The translations under genes and the position numbers were made by a program. Below, one piece after another: positions 11,218 through 22,770 of a DNA stretch of 64,000 bases. Origin of the DNA: Argopecten irradians. Taxonomy: Eukaryota; Mollusca; Bivalvia; Pectinida; Pectinidae. Under the pieces are notes generated by a model. That model was not told the DNA's origin. It made no database searches and was given only the letters and a program-made list of their open reading frames with translations. The stretch covers positions 38,833,338 to 38,897,337 of the forward strand of contig NC_091134.1 in assembly GCF_041381155.1 (NCBI RefSeq), read 5' to 3'. Each line of letters starts with the position of its first letter. Within the stretch, counting starts at the first letter, position 1.

Positions 11218-13429
11218 ATGAATAATATCCAGATATAACTATGGTTTGTGTTTTTGCTTTCTTCTTTTGTTAGAAAAATGCACTTCATCAAATCAACTAC
11301 AGCAACTAGGAACATAATGGAAAGTATATTAAGTGTCTCTGAAAGAGGAACCCGTCCTCTATATACTTTATATAGACCTACCATATGATATATGCCTAGT
11401 CAAAAAAGAGAGGGAATACATTATGTCCTAAAATATATGCTGTATTTTAGCGAGGATTAAGGGGAGGTAAGAGTGGCACGTTAATGCCGAAAACATAGCA
11501 AAATATATATGCGGTAGAGGTATATTTCGACAACTTCAATGATGGTAGCAGATTAAAACATATGTTAGATCTTGAATAAATCCCCAGTGCACTTGTATTG
11601 TTCATGATTGAATAAGGTACACTAATGATTATCATTTGGTACCAGCAATAATGAGTATTATTGTATTGTTCATGTTACATATGAAAAAGTGGCAATTGGC
11701 GTTTAGAGAAATCAAATACTTCTACATCTTGGACATTGTGACTGGTTTGGCTGTTTGAATTCAATGTAAGGTTACAGTCGTAATATGACTGAAGGCAAGG
11801 CCTTAAAAGGCGCAGCCAGATGTTTTAATATGAATCATGAACGGCATGGGAAGAGCGAAGCTCTACTTGTTTATTTTATTTTCTATTTCATGTAGAAGAC
11901 ATAATTTAGAAATAAAAGGACGCACTTTAAACCATAGAAGTATATGATGTAATAATTGTCTGGCATAAACTCAAATAAATGAACTCAAAGATTCGGAATT
12001 CTATGTGTCAATTCAAGGCCTAGAATGGCGCGTATGCGAATCCTATGATTTCGCGCCATTTGTTGACGTTACATGTATGTGACGTCATGATTCCGTGTGC
12101 TCATCGTCGCCTTGGTGGATATTTTGACTGCATTCCATAGCTTTTACTTTTCAAAACTTTGTTATTATTATTTAAAAAGTAATAAAAAATGTTTATTTAC
12201 TCCTGTTATGCATTTGCATTAGTTAAATATATATTTACTGGGGAGAGCAGTGCCGAAGCAACGCACAACCTCCCCATATGTATGAAAAAATGACGGCCGC
12301 AAACTGAAGCTGTCAGTGTGTAGGATTGAATTTTGAAGATTGTGTTTTTTCTTATATTTTCGTGTATCTGTTACCTTAGAAGCTTCGGACACGAAGGGCT
12401 GCGCCCTTATTACAAAAGCATTATGAACTCATAAATTGTCGATGCAAAAAGTCATGATTTATATATAGTAAAACGTTTTACTGTAACCAAACTCACTAAT
12501 GAAGACGAATTAACGTATATTTGTATACTGTATTTAAAATTTAAAACAAAAAAGCACAATAAAACTTCGAATTATTTTCTAGAATGTAACGCGTAGTCAA
12601 GCCTCAAATTGTACTATATGAGTGCTTAAGGGTCTCGTTGCTGTATCCTTTAGTACATTCACTACTTTAAATTGTTGACCTCTATATAGTACATGTATAT
12701 GCTACAGTAGTAATCTGACATATTGTCAACATAAATAGTCCATATGCAAATCAGTTTAAAACAAAGCGTATTTAATTTGTTTTAAAGAGAGTCATCAAAA
12801 TGTCTGACCTTCGCACATACCTTTGTCTGCGTGTGAAGCAATAAAACCCTGTTAACCTCTGACCCTTGAAGCCATGACTGAAATGTTATCATTTATGTAA
12901 ACTGCACTATATCTATGAATTGGTCAAATTTATTGTTTAAAAGTCCATCACTTTATATCTAAGAGAGAATAGGGAAATAAATACGGTTTGACCCCTAACC
13001 TAGAGGTCAAGGTTACAGTCAAACTGTCAAAAATACACTGCCTATTTATCTTATACAAGAATAGTCAACTTACATAACGCCAGCACAGGACGGAACATAC
13101 ACATGCGTTGGGTTTTGAATAGTCCATATATATACAATCTTAGATAAGTTCATTTCATTATGTAATTGTATGAAACAAATCTTTACTTTGGGAGCCTAGA
13201 TGTGTGTCATAAAATATCATATGTAAATAAACACAACTTTAAGATACTTTTTTATCACATAACTACAACAACCTTCATTTCGAGGAATCTAAACTTCAAA
13301 ATGTGTTGCAATAATCCAGTGGGCGCCACTAATCTGTCATAGCGTCCTCTTATTCTGACACCATGTCATTGTTTAACTGACTTCAAGTCAATAAAGCGCC
13401 CCAGGACCAAGTTTCATCGACATTTTTAA
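11218..13429. other. Intergenic stretch, nothing recognised
   Basis: AT-rich DNA without a convincing coding frame, splice-bounded exon or repeat border. Short phrases near 11800-11870 and 12240-12300 are more GC-rich, but I cannot assign them. Confidence 0.5.
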
Positions 13430-13575
13430 ATTAAAAAGAATTTCTTAACTTAAACTTCTCCATAGGAAACCCTCAGAAGTTTAGGGGAAAATCTAAGTTA
13501 AGAAAGTTTCCTTAACTTATATAATGCTTTCCTGTGTAGAATTTTAAGTTAAAGAATTTCATAAGTTAAAGAATG
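13430..13575. repeat. Short diverged repeat cluster (taacttaaa motif)
   Basis: Variants of ttaacttaaa and taagttaaag occur several times in both orientations, with the flanking phrase tccataggaaa. It looks like a fragment of a dispersed repeat; the family is unknown. The following span to 14328 shows nothing I can name. Confidence 0.35.
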
Positions 13576-14328
13576 TTGGCTGAAAGTGAATTCAAGCTAA
13601 TATCACATGGTCGAAATCACAGAATGCCAGACGGACTACATGATAAAACTCCAAATGCCATAGGTGTGATTTCATGGCAATCGAAATGTTAGCTACAATA
13701 TCAGTGTATGTGTATTTAAACGTACACGACCTAACATGCTTTCCGGCCGACAAATAAGGAAACCATTATCTGTCTAAAAGTCTTTCGAGCTACAATATTG
13801 CAGATGTGCCCCATTGAAAAATATAACCAACTTCATATTCCTCTTTTCAACATTAACTTTTAAGATCACCACTGATTACGTTATTCGTGGGTAAAATAAT
13901 GATATAAATGTATTTCGAAACAAAAGACGATAGACCTCCGATTAAGCAATGATATGAGTAGTATAAACGACACGATAACTCCTGAAGTAAATTGGGTGGA
14001 GTACCAATGATTTGTAAACAGAGACCAGGAAGTTTGTGATATTCAAATTAATAGAAAACCGGTTTCTTCTCTGTTATTTAGAGATACGGTAACACAATCT
14101 AAAAATAGGAATACATTTATTGTAAATCCATACATATGTACTAAAATGCTGCACGCACATAACTGTACAAATTTTACATTGCAGTTTTATTTCTAATGTG
14201 TTCTTTGAAAGTAGTACATATGACACGATCAACATAATAAGCTTTCCATTGTATACACCAGAAATACATTACTTCATTTTCCATATTTGATTTAATTGTT
14301 TTACTTCTGTTTAAATTTCTTGTTTCAG

Positions 14329-14381
14329 ACATCACTGACACCACGATGTCAGATAATCACTGGCCGAGACACACTAACTAG
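14329..14381 (+). CDS. Possible orphan or alternative terminal exon
   Basis: A strong acceptor (taaatttcttgtttcag) is followed by ACATCACTG and an open frame, ITDTTMSDNHWPRHTN, ending TAG at 14379-14381. It would accept a phase-1 donor, the same phase as tail exon 3 of gene 1 (10294). It could be an alternative last exon of gene 1 about 3 kb past the main one, or chance. No poly(A) signal lies close behind, and the next bases enter a dispersed repeat. Confidence 0.25.
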
Positions 14382-14393
14382 TCTATAAAAGTG

Positions 14394-14692
14394 GTAGTTT
14401 CTGCTCCTACTTAGCGTTCAGAATTAATCAAGGGAGTGAGACGACTGGTTCGCCCGTTTTCAGTATAATGTGACCGATAGGGCGTGTTACTTAGTGTCTT
14501 CGGCAGCATGCTTCAGTAGTTCCACTATACAAGAAGACACAGCACGAATATACCGCAGTCTCCAAAACACATCCCCGCACTTCATAGTTTATACACGCTA
14601 CACACCGCATACACAGGAGGCCGTCCTCAAATTACCCTGGCTGTTATTAGAACGTAAATATAATAAACCAAACCAATTCAAACCAAAGTCAG
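14394..14692 (+). mobile_element. Dispersed bivalve repeat, SINE-like, sense
   Basis: It carries phrases I associate with a common bivalve interspersed repeat: ctgctcctacttagcg near its start, gactggttcgcccg, and ccctggctgttattagaacg followed by an A-rich aataaaccaaacc end. The 3' part is shared, inverted, with 14762-14856 and 35588-35690. An apparent 95-codon frame inside it is taken as chance. Confidence 0.5.
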
Positions 14693-14761
14693 AAAATACG
14701 GCAAAACAACCGTATATGGTGGTGAATACGTTTTCGTTTGTTGGATGGTTGATTTGATAAC

Positions 14762-14856
14762 TGTGCTAATAACAGGCAGTGCCATTTAAGGACGACTTTC
14801 AATGTATGTGGTGTGTTGTATGTGAAGTGCGTGCGTGTTTTCGGAGACTGCAGTAT
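14762..14856 (-). mobile_element. Inverted 3' fragment of the same repeat
   Basis: Reverse-complement similarity to the end of 14394-14692 (gctaataacaggcagtgcc, ttaaggacgac, cggagactgcagtatg). With its neighbour it forms an inverted pair around a short spacer. Confidence 0.45.
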
Positions 14857-15057
14857 GATCGCGTTGTGTCTCTTTGTTATAGTGAAACTTTACTGCTATC
14901 TCACTGAATATATAGAACATTTGGCTTCGTAAACCAGTAATAGCACGAAAGGTCTTCCTGTATTTGATGATGAGGGTTTATTACGAAATCATAATAGTTG
15001 AAATCCTAATTTGTTTTACTCAAGGCCTCCTAGACCCATATCAATGACCTTCCCTTT

Positions 15058-15270
15058 ATGTTACAATTTGGAAAGCTTTTTGGAGACAACAAGGATAGCT
15101 CTCCCGACAGCTTATCACCTGTGAATGTCAGAAAAAAGGCCCCAGTGTTCCCTAACAAGGGAGACGCTTCACTATCACTCAAAGAGATGTCCTTGGTTTC
15201 AAGAAAGACATTGGGAAGACGAAAGCTGAATAGTGATATCGTAATGGAGGGCAACAGACACATTAAATGA
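15058..15270 (+). other. Coding-like open frame of unknown nature
   Basis: A 70-codon open frame, MLQFGKLFGDNKDSSPDSLS..., hydrophilic and Ser/Lys-rich, open upstream to about 15031. Its composition is more protein-like than that of other chance frames here. The upstream INDLP followed by KLFGDN vaguely recalls a LINE reverse transcriptase box, but the rest does not. No splice context supports it. It may be a fragment of a mobile element or nothing. Confidence 0.2.
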
Positions 15271-15337
15271 AACAACGCTGAAATAATAACACAATACAAT
15301 ATGTAGGGTAGTTGATTCATTGGAATAGCCGGCATCC

Positions 15338-15508
15338 TCGATTTCCAGGGGTTACAGATCATCCTCGATTTCCATAGGTGACTGTCGCTTACATGTAGAT
15401 CTCCACTGTGTCCTCGATTTCCAGGAGTTACGATGATTTAGGATCTCTTCGGAGATCATTCTCGATTTCAAGGGGTTACGATCACTTATGATCACTCAAT
15501 TTCCAAAT
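15338..15508. repeat. Interrupted repeats of a cctcgatttccagggg motif
   Basis: Four or five variants of tcctcgatttccaggggtta occur at irregular spacing of about 35-60 bases. A dispersed-repeat fragment or decayed minisatellite. Confidence 0.5.
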
Positions 15509-17454
15509 TTAGGAATTTCTAAGCAATCATAGAAACCATTTCGAATCCATCTAAAAAACAGAAACCTCGCCTCATCTCAAAACTTTAAAACTACCGCGGT
15601 TTGATGAACGCTAATTATTAGTAATACTTTGAATAAGTACATGTATCCCGATTCTGTGATTAGATTAGGGAGTGTTATAGGATATTGTGATAGGAAATAA
15701 ATATAATATTAGTTCAACAGGTTATGACGAATAGATGATGTTACTTCCCGTATCAATTAGCAGGAAGTTATACGGCATCACTGGTTTGTGTAATAAAAGA
15801 TAAATAAAAACTACGATTTTATTTGTGTCGACCAAACACACTGTATATTTCATTTTCCGGCTTATGTTGTACCAGACCTCCTATCCCAGAGAGTCACTTA
15901 CTGTATATCTATAGCCGTTATTTAGAACAAACTTACATAAACTCACCTAACACGTTGTCATTCGCAACAAAACTGGCTAAAAAATATAATAACAAAGAAG
16001 GCCACTCAGTGATAAGCAAAATATTTTGCATGAAGATACATTATGGTCAGCTGCATATTGTATGCTATTCAGAATATCCTATTTTTCTGGGCTCATGGTA
16101 ATTTCAGAGGTCAAAGGTCAAAGGGTGAAAATTTACAATTTCATTATTTTTGCTGTTTTTGCCTGTAAATATAGGGTTTGTGAAGTTCAGTTTAGAAAAC
16201 TGATGAAAGTAGGTCACAGTGACCTAGTTAAACATTTGTTCTATTTTAGCATTAAACACTTTAATACCGGTATTTTTTGCCGAAAACTAGGATTTTTTTT
16301 AAAGATTTAGTACTGCGTGTAAATCTTGACATGACTTGCTTAAGATGACCCTAGGGTCACATTGGCTAGGTCACATACATAGATTAAGTCATAAAAAATG
16401 GTATTATCTGTCCACTAAGCCTTTGCTGTTTTCCCATGTTTAAACCAGGATTTTAAATCATTTAGACTTGTTTTATGAGCTTAATTTCAAGCAACGCCTT
16501 CACTGCGGTAAGATGTTAGAATTATGCCTGCTGCCCCACTGCATGATCGTAAAAGGCGACTTGGGATATGTGAGGGAATGACGGCAACTTGCCGATGACT
16601 GGTTGTTAGGTTCATTGCAACCTGTCCGAATCTTATGCAGCTTCACAAACCAGGTATAAACACCATCCATCTGGCTTGCAAAAGCTTCCAGCTTCAACCC
16701 TTTCTTTTTTAATAACTAAAGGCTTTCTTACTGTTTGTGAACTTGAAAAGACCATGACACTTTCTCCACCGCACGTCATTTTCCTTCAGTCCCTCAAACG
16801 CAGCGTTCTCTGGTTCTGGTATGAAAGTAAAGTTTCTTCATGGGATGTCTCTCTGTTGCTGGTGTATTGTTTTCTCCTTGCACCCCTCCCCTTGCTAATA
16901 GCATAAAGTGTATCCGTACCATCGATGGCACCAATAGGACCAGAAGCGACCCCCATTTCCTCTCTTATCGAGTGAAGTAGCTTCAGATGGTGGAATGGGC
17001 GACCTGGTGACAACCGTGGATGGCTTTGATTTGAGTCGGCAGCAGACTGGGCCCCTGTATCTGGAGGAGGTAGACTGGGGTATGCAGACCACCCTTTTGC
17101 ATCCACTGCTTCTTTGGCTTGTTGTTATAGTATTGTTGAAATAGTGATACCGAAAGTCTCGATAGCTCTTCTTCTTTTATGAACACAATACAGATGCCCA
17201 AATTGCGCAACACATCCGTTGTTTCCGCTAATGTGCGCAATGCATCCTCATAACATCCGTAACGTTTCCGTAACATTCGCAATGCTTCCGACCTGTTTCC
17301 TCAATACATGTAGTATACATTCGTAGTTGTTCGTTACATATCCGCAATATTCGAGAATTTTACCGATTGTACCCCTCATGGGAGAGCATCCGTTATCGTA
17401 TTCACTTTTATTCGTGAAATATCCGCTTTTGGCCGTCATGAATTTGCAGTACGT
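15509..17454. other. Intergenic stretch with weak repeat fragments
   Basis: The segment 16500-16690 (ctgcggtaagatgttagaat, gcatgatcgtaaaaggcgac) reads like a dispersed molluscan repeat. Between 17160 and 17450 the phrase acatccgtaac recurs imperfectly. A minus-strand frame near 16.8-17.1 kb contains GAIDGTD, a string seen in some transposases, but nothing around it supports that. Otherwise I see nothing. Confidence 0.35.
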
Positions 17455-17825
17455 TATTGATATATCCGTAATTCAAACTTGAAGTTAGCACCGAATTCGG
17501 GATTCGAATAACGAATCCGGTGCCAGCACTTAATTCGTTATTCAAAAATGAACAAATAAAAAAGCACTTTCAAAACATAAAAAACAGATCAAAACATAAT
17601 TTCACAACCTCAAAATAAACTTAATATCTTGATAAATTGTTTTGTGTTTGAACAACGAATCTGGTTTCAGCACCGTATTCGTTATTCTGTTTTCAATTTT
17701 CAACAACGAATCCGGTGCCAGCACCTTATTCGTTATTTGAGGACTTGAAAACCGTAAAACACCTCATTATATCGTTTTTCGTTATTCAGTTTGAATAACG
17801 AATTCGGTGCCAGCAAAACGCCTGT
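17455..17825. repeat. Cluster of a 30-bp motif (aacgaatccggtgccagcac)
   Basis: Variants of aacgaatccggtgccagcac followed by ttattcgttatt occur around 17505, 17655, 17705 and 17795. The motif is itself partly palindromic (gaataacgaat). It may be the decayed interior of a MITE. Confidence 0.5.
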
Positions 17826-18284
17826 GATTAGCCGAATCTGGTTAAATACATGTAACGTTAGCTGTAATGCTTTTAAATTATTACCATCTTATGTAAGATA
17901 TTAGAAACTCTTATTGAAGTTTGTATGTTTACATAAAAGCTTTAACATTTTCAGTGTTTTGTGAAATGTTTGAGAATCGGAATTATTGTCATTATGCATA
18001 AACCCAAAACTTCCTCGTGTTCACAGCACGTTAATTGTACTACAGAAATAGAAATACAAAAGGCCTAGCGTATATAATAATATGTGTAGTAGTGTACAAT
18101 GTAGTTATATGGACTATAGCTATATAGGTTGACTTCCTGGTAGATAACCAATATTATATAGCCTACCTTCATTGTGGCAAATTATATCGTTTTATTCTGA
18201 AATTTGAGTCGCTCTGTTGAGGCTCAGTCGTGTGGTGAAAATTCACCAGCTGAGATAAATGAAACTGCTGTAAGTCTTTCGGTA

Positions 18285-18502
18285 TAAGTCAGGGGCACAG
18301 GGATATGAGAATTAGTTACAGTTTATATAGTTATGGACCGATCCGAGTGCCGTCAGACCATTTTTAGACGTTTTAGAGGTCTATACTCTGCATAGTACTG
18401 TAAACGTGATATAGACCTCTAAAACGTCTCAAAATGGTCTTATGGATCCATAATATATTATGTAAACTATAACTAATTCTCATATCCCTGTGTCCCAGAC
18501 TT
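18285..18502. mobile_element. Foldback MITE with long inverted arms
   Basis: The left arm, from taagtcaggggcacaggg through gacgttttagaggtctata, is mirrored by tatagacctctaaaacgtc through ccctgtgtcccagactta. Arms of about 100 bp surround a loop of roughly 30 bp, with a few mismatches and one short indel. No coding content, as expected for a non-autonomous hairpin element. Confidence 0.75.
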
Positions 18503-18990
18503 AAAGCTTGTCCTCGAGGTCTGGGGCTACATGTGTACAGCTCTGTACATGTATAAATACACCATGCCCCATGTCCCTATTATACAATTGTATCTGCAAT
18601 TTTAGTTTGCAAGTTACACAATAATTACACGCATGAATAGTAATTATAATTAATTAAAACACACACAATATCAGCTATTTATTTATTGATAAATGATCTG
18701 ATAATTATATATTCCCGTGTACAGTCAGAATCGATTGATTCACAAGGAAAGGACTCTTTATAAAGAAACACTTTAGCATACAAGCGTAGTTAAAATGGCG
18801 CGAATTTCAAAAGTATGGTCATTGACCTATACATGTACCTTTTCCACTGTGTAACATGTAGTTTTGCTATACAGTGATGGTGAAATACTAAACAGCGTGA
18901 AAATTATAACAAGTGTTCAACTGTTCATGGAGCTACAGGTTGGCTCAGTTGAATCAGAAACCAAAAACATATCCATGTATAAATACAATG

Positions 18991-19044
18991 TATGTTTTCG
19001 CAGAAACTTATGTTTTCGCAGAAACTTATGTTTTCGCAGAAACT
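18991..19044 (+). repeat. 18-bp tandem repeat, three copies
   Basis: The unit tatgttttcgcagaaact is repeated three times perfectly, then trails off. Since 18 is a multiple of three, the local open frame is by-product rather than evidence of coding. Confidence 0.8.
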
Positions 19045-19821
19045 TATGTTTCTGGTTGAATTACAATTTACATAACCCACCAGAGTATCCACAAAACCGT
19101 TTTAAGAGCTCTTATGGGTCTAGATTAAAAATCGGTAAAAGTTATATTCTAAATGGTACATATATTGGCATACTCGTATATATGTAGAATGTCAGTTTCA
19201 CCTACTGCAGTTTTTATCTAGACCTCGTGGCCATTATAAGATCAGAAACATTTAAGGGTAAACAAAAATAATTGTGTCTTCAATATCAATGCATCCCTTT
19301 CTTTCATCTAGGTAAAATAATTATACATAGCATGGAATGTGTGATTCCTTCCCAGAGCAAAATCGTGTATTTATTTAATTTCCAGTTGCATTGACTGCCA
19401 TGAGAAGTCTAAGCCGGAAAAAAGGATACGGTTTTCCGGAAACCGTTCCGGAGATTATATTACTACAAAACAAGTTTTGTCGCACTGGCTGAAACAGGAA
19501 GCAATATGCACAGTAGAGTGAACAAGAAAGACGATTGCTATTAATACCAGGGATTTATTCAATAGAACTAACTTCCTGGTTCCCAAAAAGTTTACTTCTT
19601 TAACCATAGTTTTCGATCTGGTACTGTGCCATTCTGGAAAAGTTCAGAAGAAAGTTTACCGGCTACAGTGTCGTCTGTTCGCGATCGCCTGCAGGGCGTG
19701 GGTCACTGGGTGGACCAACATTCTCATCTTGGTCTAAAACTTACCGTTCCCGGGTACTTCCTGGTTATGTAAGACGGTGATCAGGTTAGCCATTTTGTGA
19801 TCGCCCGAGGGAAGACTGATA
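19045..19821 (+). promoter_or_regulatory. Region upstream of gene 2 signal-peptide exon
   Basis: About 780 bp before the predicted start. A locally GC-richer pocket (19640-19710, with gttcgcgatcgcctgcagg) could mark a promoter. No TATA box is convincing. The start codon context, gataATGG, has A at -3 and G at +4, a favourable initiation context. Confidence 0.3.
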
Positions 19822-19872
19822 ATGGGCGCCATCAGAATACCTTGGGCTGTGTTTACATGCCTTGTAGTGATG
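19822..19872 (+). CDS. Gene 2 exon 1, signal peptide
   Basis: The ATG in good context is followed by 17 codons, MGAIRIPWAVFTCLVVM, then a strong donor gtaagtg in phase 0. The peptide has a basic residue and then a hydrophobic core, typical of the first half of a secretion signal. The N-terminal exon type seen at 59445-59613 begins in phase 0 with TVLLFSGGC, which would complete a signal peptide of normal length with cleavage near SGG/C. That fit is why I assign this exon to the cysteine-rich gene family. The next matching exon on this strand is 14 kb away (34060), so the connection is inferred. An inverted, decayed copy of the surrounding sequence lies at 21905-22265. Confidence 0.55.
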
Positions 19873-20103
19873 GTAAGTGTCCGGAGTATGTAGTCACAAG
19901 GGATTGTAACGTAGGTTGTGAGAAACTTGCTATAATATTTATATAAAAGGACAAGGGAACCAAGGCTGGAAGAGGTACACCTGTACAAAACTATCCGTCA
20001 AACATGGATAAATATGTATATAATATTCTTAAATAAATTTTCGACATAGAAAAACACAACTTTCACGATATAAATATATTAACATACCTTTATTTCACTA
20101 TAT
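19849..20103 (+). repeat. Inverted duplication, left arm
   Basis: From the end of the signal exon rightward (gtttacatgcc..., ataaaaggacaaggga, agaggtacacctgta, cgtcaaacatggata, acatacctttatttcacta) this matches the reverse complement of 21905-22265 with scattered indels. Similarity resumes at 21354 (gaacgtggaaaatgcagtca). Confidence 0.7.
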
Positions 20104-21353
20104 TTACACTTGCTAGGCCACTATACGCTAATACTAGCCGATTTTTGTTTACATAACTGCATGGTAACAATTGAACTTTGAACTTGCGTAAGGAAATGTT
20201 CTGTGCAACGTAAAAGGACTACTTTTTTTAAAAAGAAACACATGGCTTTGTTTACATTTTGACGCAACATTACGTGTATATTGTTGTTTTCATAGAATTT
20301 TGGAAAAATGTAAACAATATATACATGTTTTATATTTATATATGATTCAAACAATTTTTAAATTAACAATTGTATAAAGAAACGGAAAAATAATATCCCG
20401 ACCGGGGCGACGTGCTTTCATTTTTGTTAAAAATGATGGGTGTCAAATGTAAACATTACCTCTGTGCCTATGTTCGTCCTACGATCGAGCCTTTGGGGTG
20501 GACGGGTGTGAGACCCTCTGATAGAGGTCAGTTATAAACATATCCTCTTGTCTTTGTTCTTTGAGTATTTAATCATGTGTATTATAAAACATGCACCGCT
20601 AATAATCCACGTGTTGACAGTTCCGCGTCACCACAAATACATTGTATCCATCGAACACAAGTGAATTTGTTTCATCTATCGATGGCGATATGGATCTAAG
20701 CGTAGATTATATAATCACATGGCTCCCAAGGATGTAATACTGTCAAGTCAGACGACATCTCAAACACATTGAGCTACTTGAAAATCGGTGTTTTGCCAAC
20801 TTCGGCAAACTAAAGTGTGTAAGCGTGTGCGTCAGCTTCGCCTCGCTGCACAATAACGGTCACCGAGTTCACACATGTGGCCGTGTACAAATTCTTTATG
20901 TTATTACGCTATATATTAACTTTTAGCAAAATTGAATATATATATTTAAAGTTCTGATCTGATTAAATAAAATTATCTCTGAAATTTACTTTGTTTGTCA
21001 TGTTTATTTTACACTAAAATATTGAACTTTTTTGTCGTCGCGGATGAATAATTCTACCTTACGTGAAGCGTCACCATTCGCTGTTCAAATGAGTAAGCTC
21101 CTCCCACTTTTGACCGACTTTTATTGAATAATTACGTCACTTTCAAATGACGATTTTATTGCATAAAAAATAAATAAAAAGTCGTGTGAGTGTAAATATA
21201 GGGATTGGATTTCGTTTTTATGTTAACCATGCTTGTATGGAGCAATTCCTCTAAGAATATATTCAATATGGGGGCGCGCCCCCATAGAATATATTCTTAG
21301 AAGAATTGCTCCATACAAGCATGGTTAACATAAAAACGAAATCCAATCCCTAT
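20104..21353. other. About 1.25-kb insertion interrupting the left arm
   Basis: The right arm of the inverted duplication is continuous where this stretch interrupts the left one, so it behaves as an insertion at about CTATA. It has no clear terminal inverted repeats and no coding frame I trust. Its right end is the large palindrome at 21196-21355. Inside I see only AT-rich sequence and a small hairpin near 20793 (gccaacttcggc). Confidence 0.45.
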
Positions 21354-21355
21354 AT
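21196..21355. repeat. 160-bp near-perfect palindrome
   Basis: The left arm starts atatagggattggatttcg and the right arm ends cgaaatccaatccctatat. The arms of about 78-80 bp differ by one substitution and one 2-base indel, and meet at ggggcgcgcccc with no spacer. Such a sequence can extrude as a cruciform and is normally unstable, so its intact state suggests it is young. It could be a hairpin MITE or a remnant of inverted end-joining. Confidence 0.9.
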
Positions 21356-21904
21356 GAACGTGGAAAATGCAGTCAGATTTCCTCGCAGTCGTTTTGCTTG
21401 TCCACTGAAATCTAGGTTAAACACGTTTCGAGTGGATATTGTGTACCCCATACCCGGACCCGAACTGGAAACCCCATATACACAGTGCCTGTATACTAAA
21501 AGCTACAATATTAATGTGGTAACGGTAAAGTAAAACATGTTAGAGTCTCGACTTAAGTTAGATTCTTCAATTAATGATACGTGTATTTCAAATAAAAGGT
21601 ACTTCTAAGAACCTTAACCATGAAACTTAATTTATACAGAGTCTGGGTACAGAATTTCAGTGCAGTATCGGGTAAGGGGGGGGTACACTAAAAAGGTACC
21701 CATCATCAATTACAATATGGCGGATTATACGAACAAGAGTCGATTGCTGGATAAAAAAAAGTGTGATTCCTAGCTTAGTTGTTGGATTGGTTAAATGAAA
21801 GCGTTATCGGAGATAGCCTATTTGTATTTGCAATGGGAAAATATCACCAGTAAGTGAAATGAATGCATACAAAATTTGTTACAAGGGAATATGAGTGCCT
21901 TTGA

Positions 21905-22265
21905 CCTCGATTTCACTGGACAGGCATAACGACAGTGAGGAAATCTGACTGCATTTTCCGCGTTCATAGTGAAATAAAGGTATGTTAATATATTATTTCG
22001 TGTCTGAAGTTGTGTTTTCCGTATCGCAAATTTATTTAAGAATATATTAGTATTAAATATATACATATCTATCCATGTTTGACGGAATACCGGCGACTTT
22101 TGTAGAGGCAGCTAGGTGTACCTCTTCCAAGCGAGCCGTTTGTTCCCTTGTCCTTTTATATAGTATATAGGCCTAGTACACATGTATACACAACAGACTT
22201 TCTCACAACTTACGTTACAAGTCCCTGTGTATGTAGTCTACTGGGCGAAGCTTTGTAAACATAGA
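21905..22265 (-). repeat. Inverted duplication, right arm (decayed exon 1 region)
   Basis: On the minus strand this matches 19849-20103 plus 21354-21418. The part matching the signal exon end and its donor is decayed, so it is not a working exon. The far end is cut by the hAT MITE at 22275. The interval 21419-21904 has no feature I can name. Confidence 0.7.
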
Positions 22266-22274
22266 GGTAAACAG

Positions 22275-22770
22275 TAGGGCTGGGTATTGGAAGGTCTAAA
22301 ACAATACGATACGTATTGACTATACACTGAAACAATACACGATACGTATTGACGATACAGTGGACCTCTTTTTCAAATTCAGTTGACCAATGTGTTTTGA
22401 ATATTGTGACAATAAAAGACAATTTTGATAAAACATTTTATAACCTGGAAAAAATCTACCAAACATTTGATTCGGTTTATCATCTGTGTTGATTAAATTA
22501 TGTCAATTTGTATCTTAGTTATGGAAAAGGTATTTTCTAATCCATCTAGGGGACACAGATGCCTTAAAAACACATTCCAATTGATTGAAATGCTCTTACT
22601 TGAATGATGTTTTAGAATAAATTTTGTTTTGATTTTCCTATTTCTATAACAAAAACAGTAGGGTGAGATGTAAAACGATACAGCGATATACAACATGTTT
22701 GCATATCGATATTTGATACACTGGTGAAAACCGATACATATCGGTAAAACGATATATTGATTCAGCCCTA
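22275..22770. mobile_element. hAT-type MITE with 8-bp target duplication
   Basis: The ends are tagggctgggtattgg and ...attcagcccta, giving a short TAGGGCTG inverted end. Identical gtaaacag octamers flank both sides (22267-22274 and 22771-22778). The interior is rich in cgatacgtattg and gatatcg variants. 496 bp, non-coding. The 8-bp target duplication and TAGGGCTG ends are hAT hallmarks. Confidence 0.85.

Noticed and set aside
16786-17106. Minus-strand frame with GAIDGTD, resembling a Harbinger transposase string
   Set aside because: Only those few residues match. The surrounding residues and spacing of catalytic acids do not fit, and there are no inverted ends nearby.
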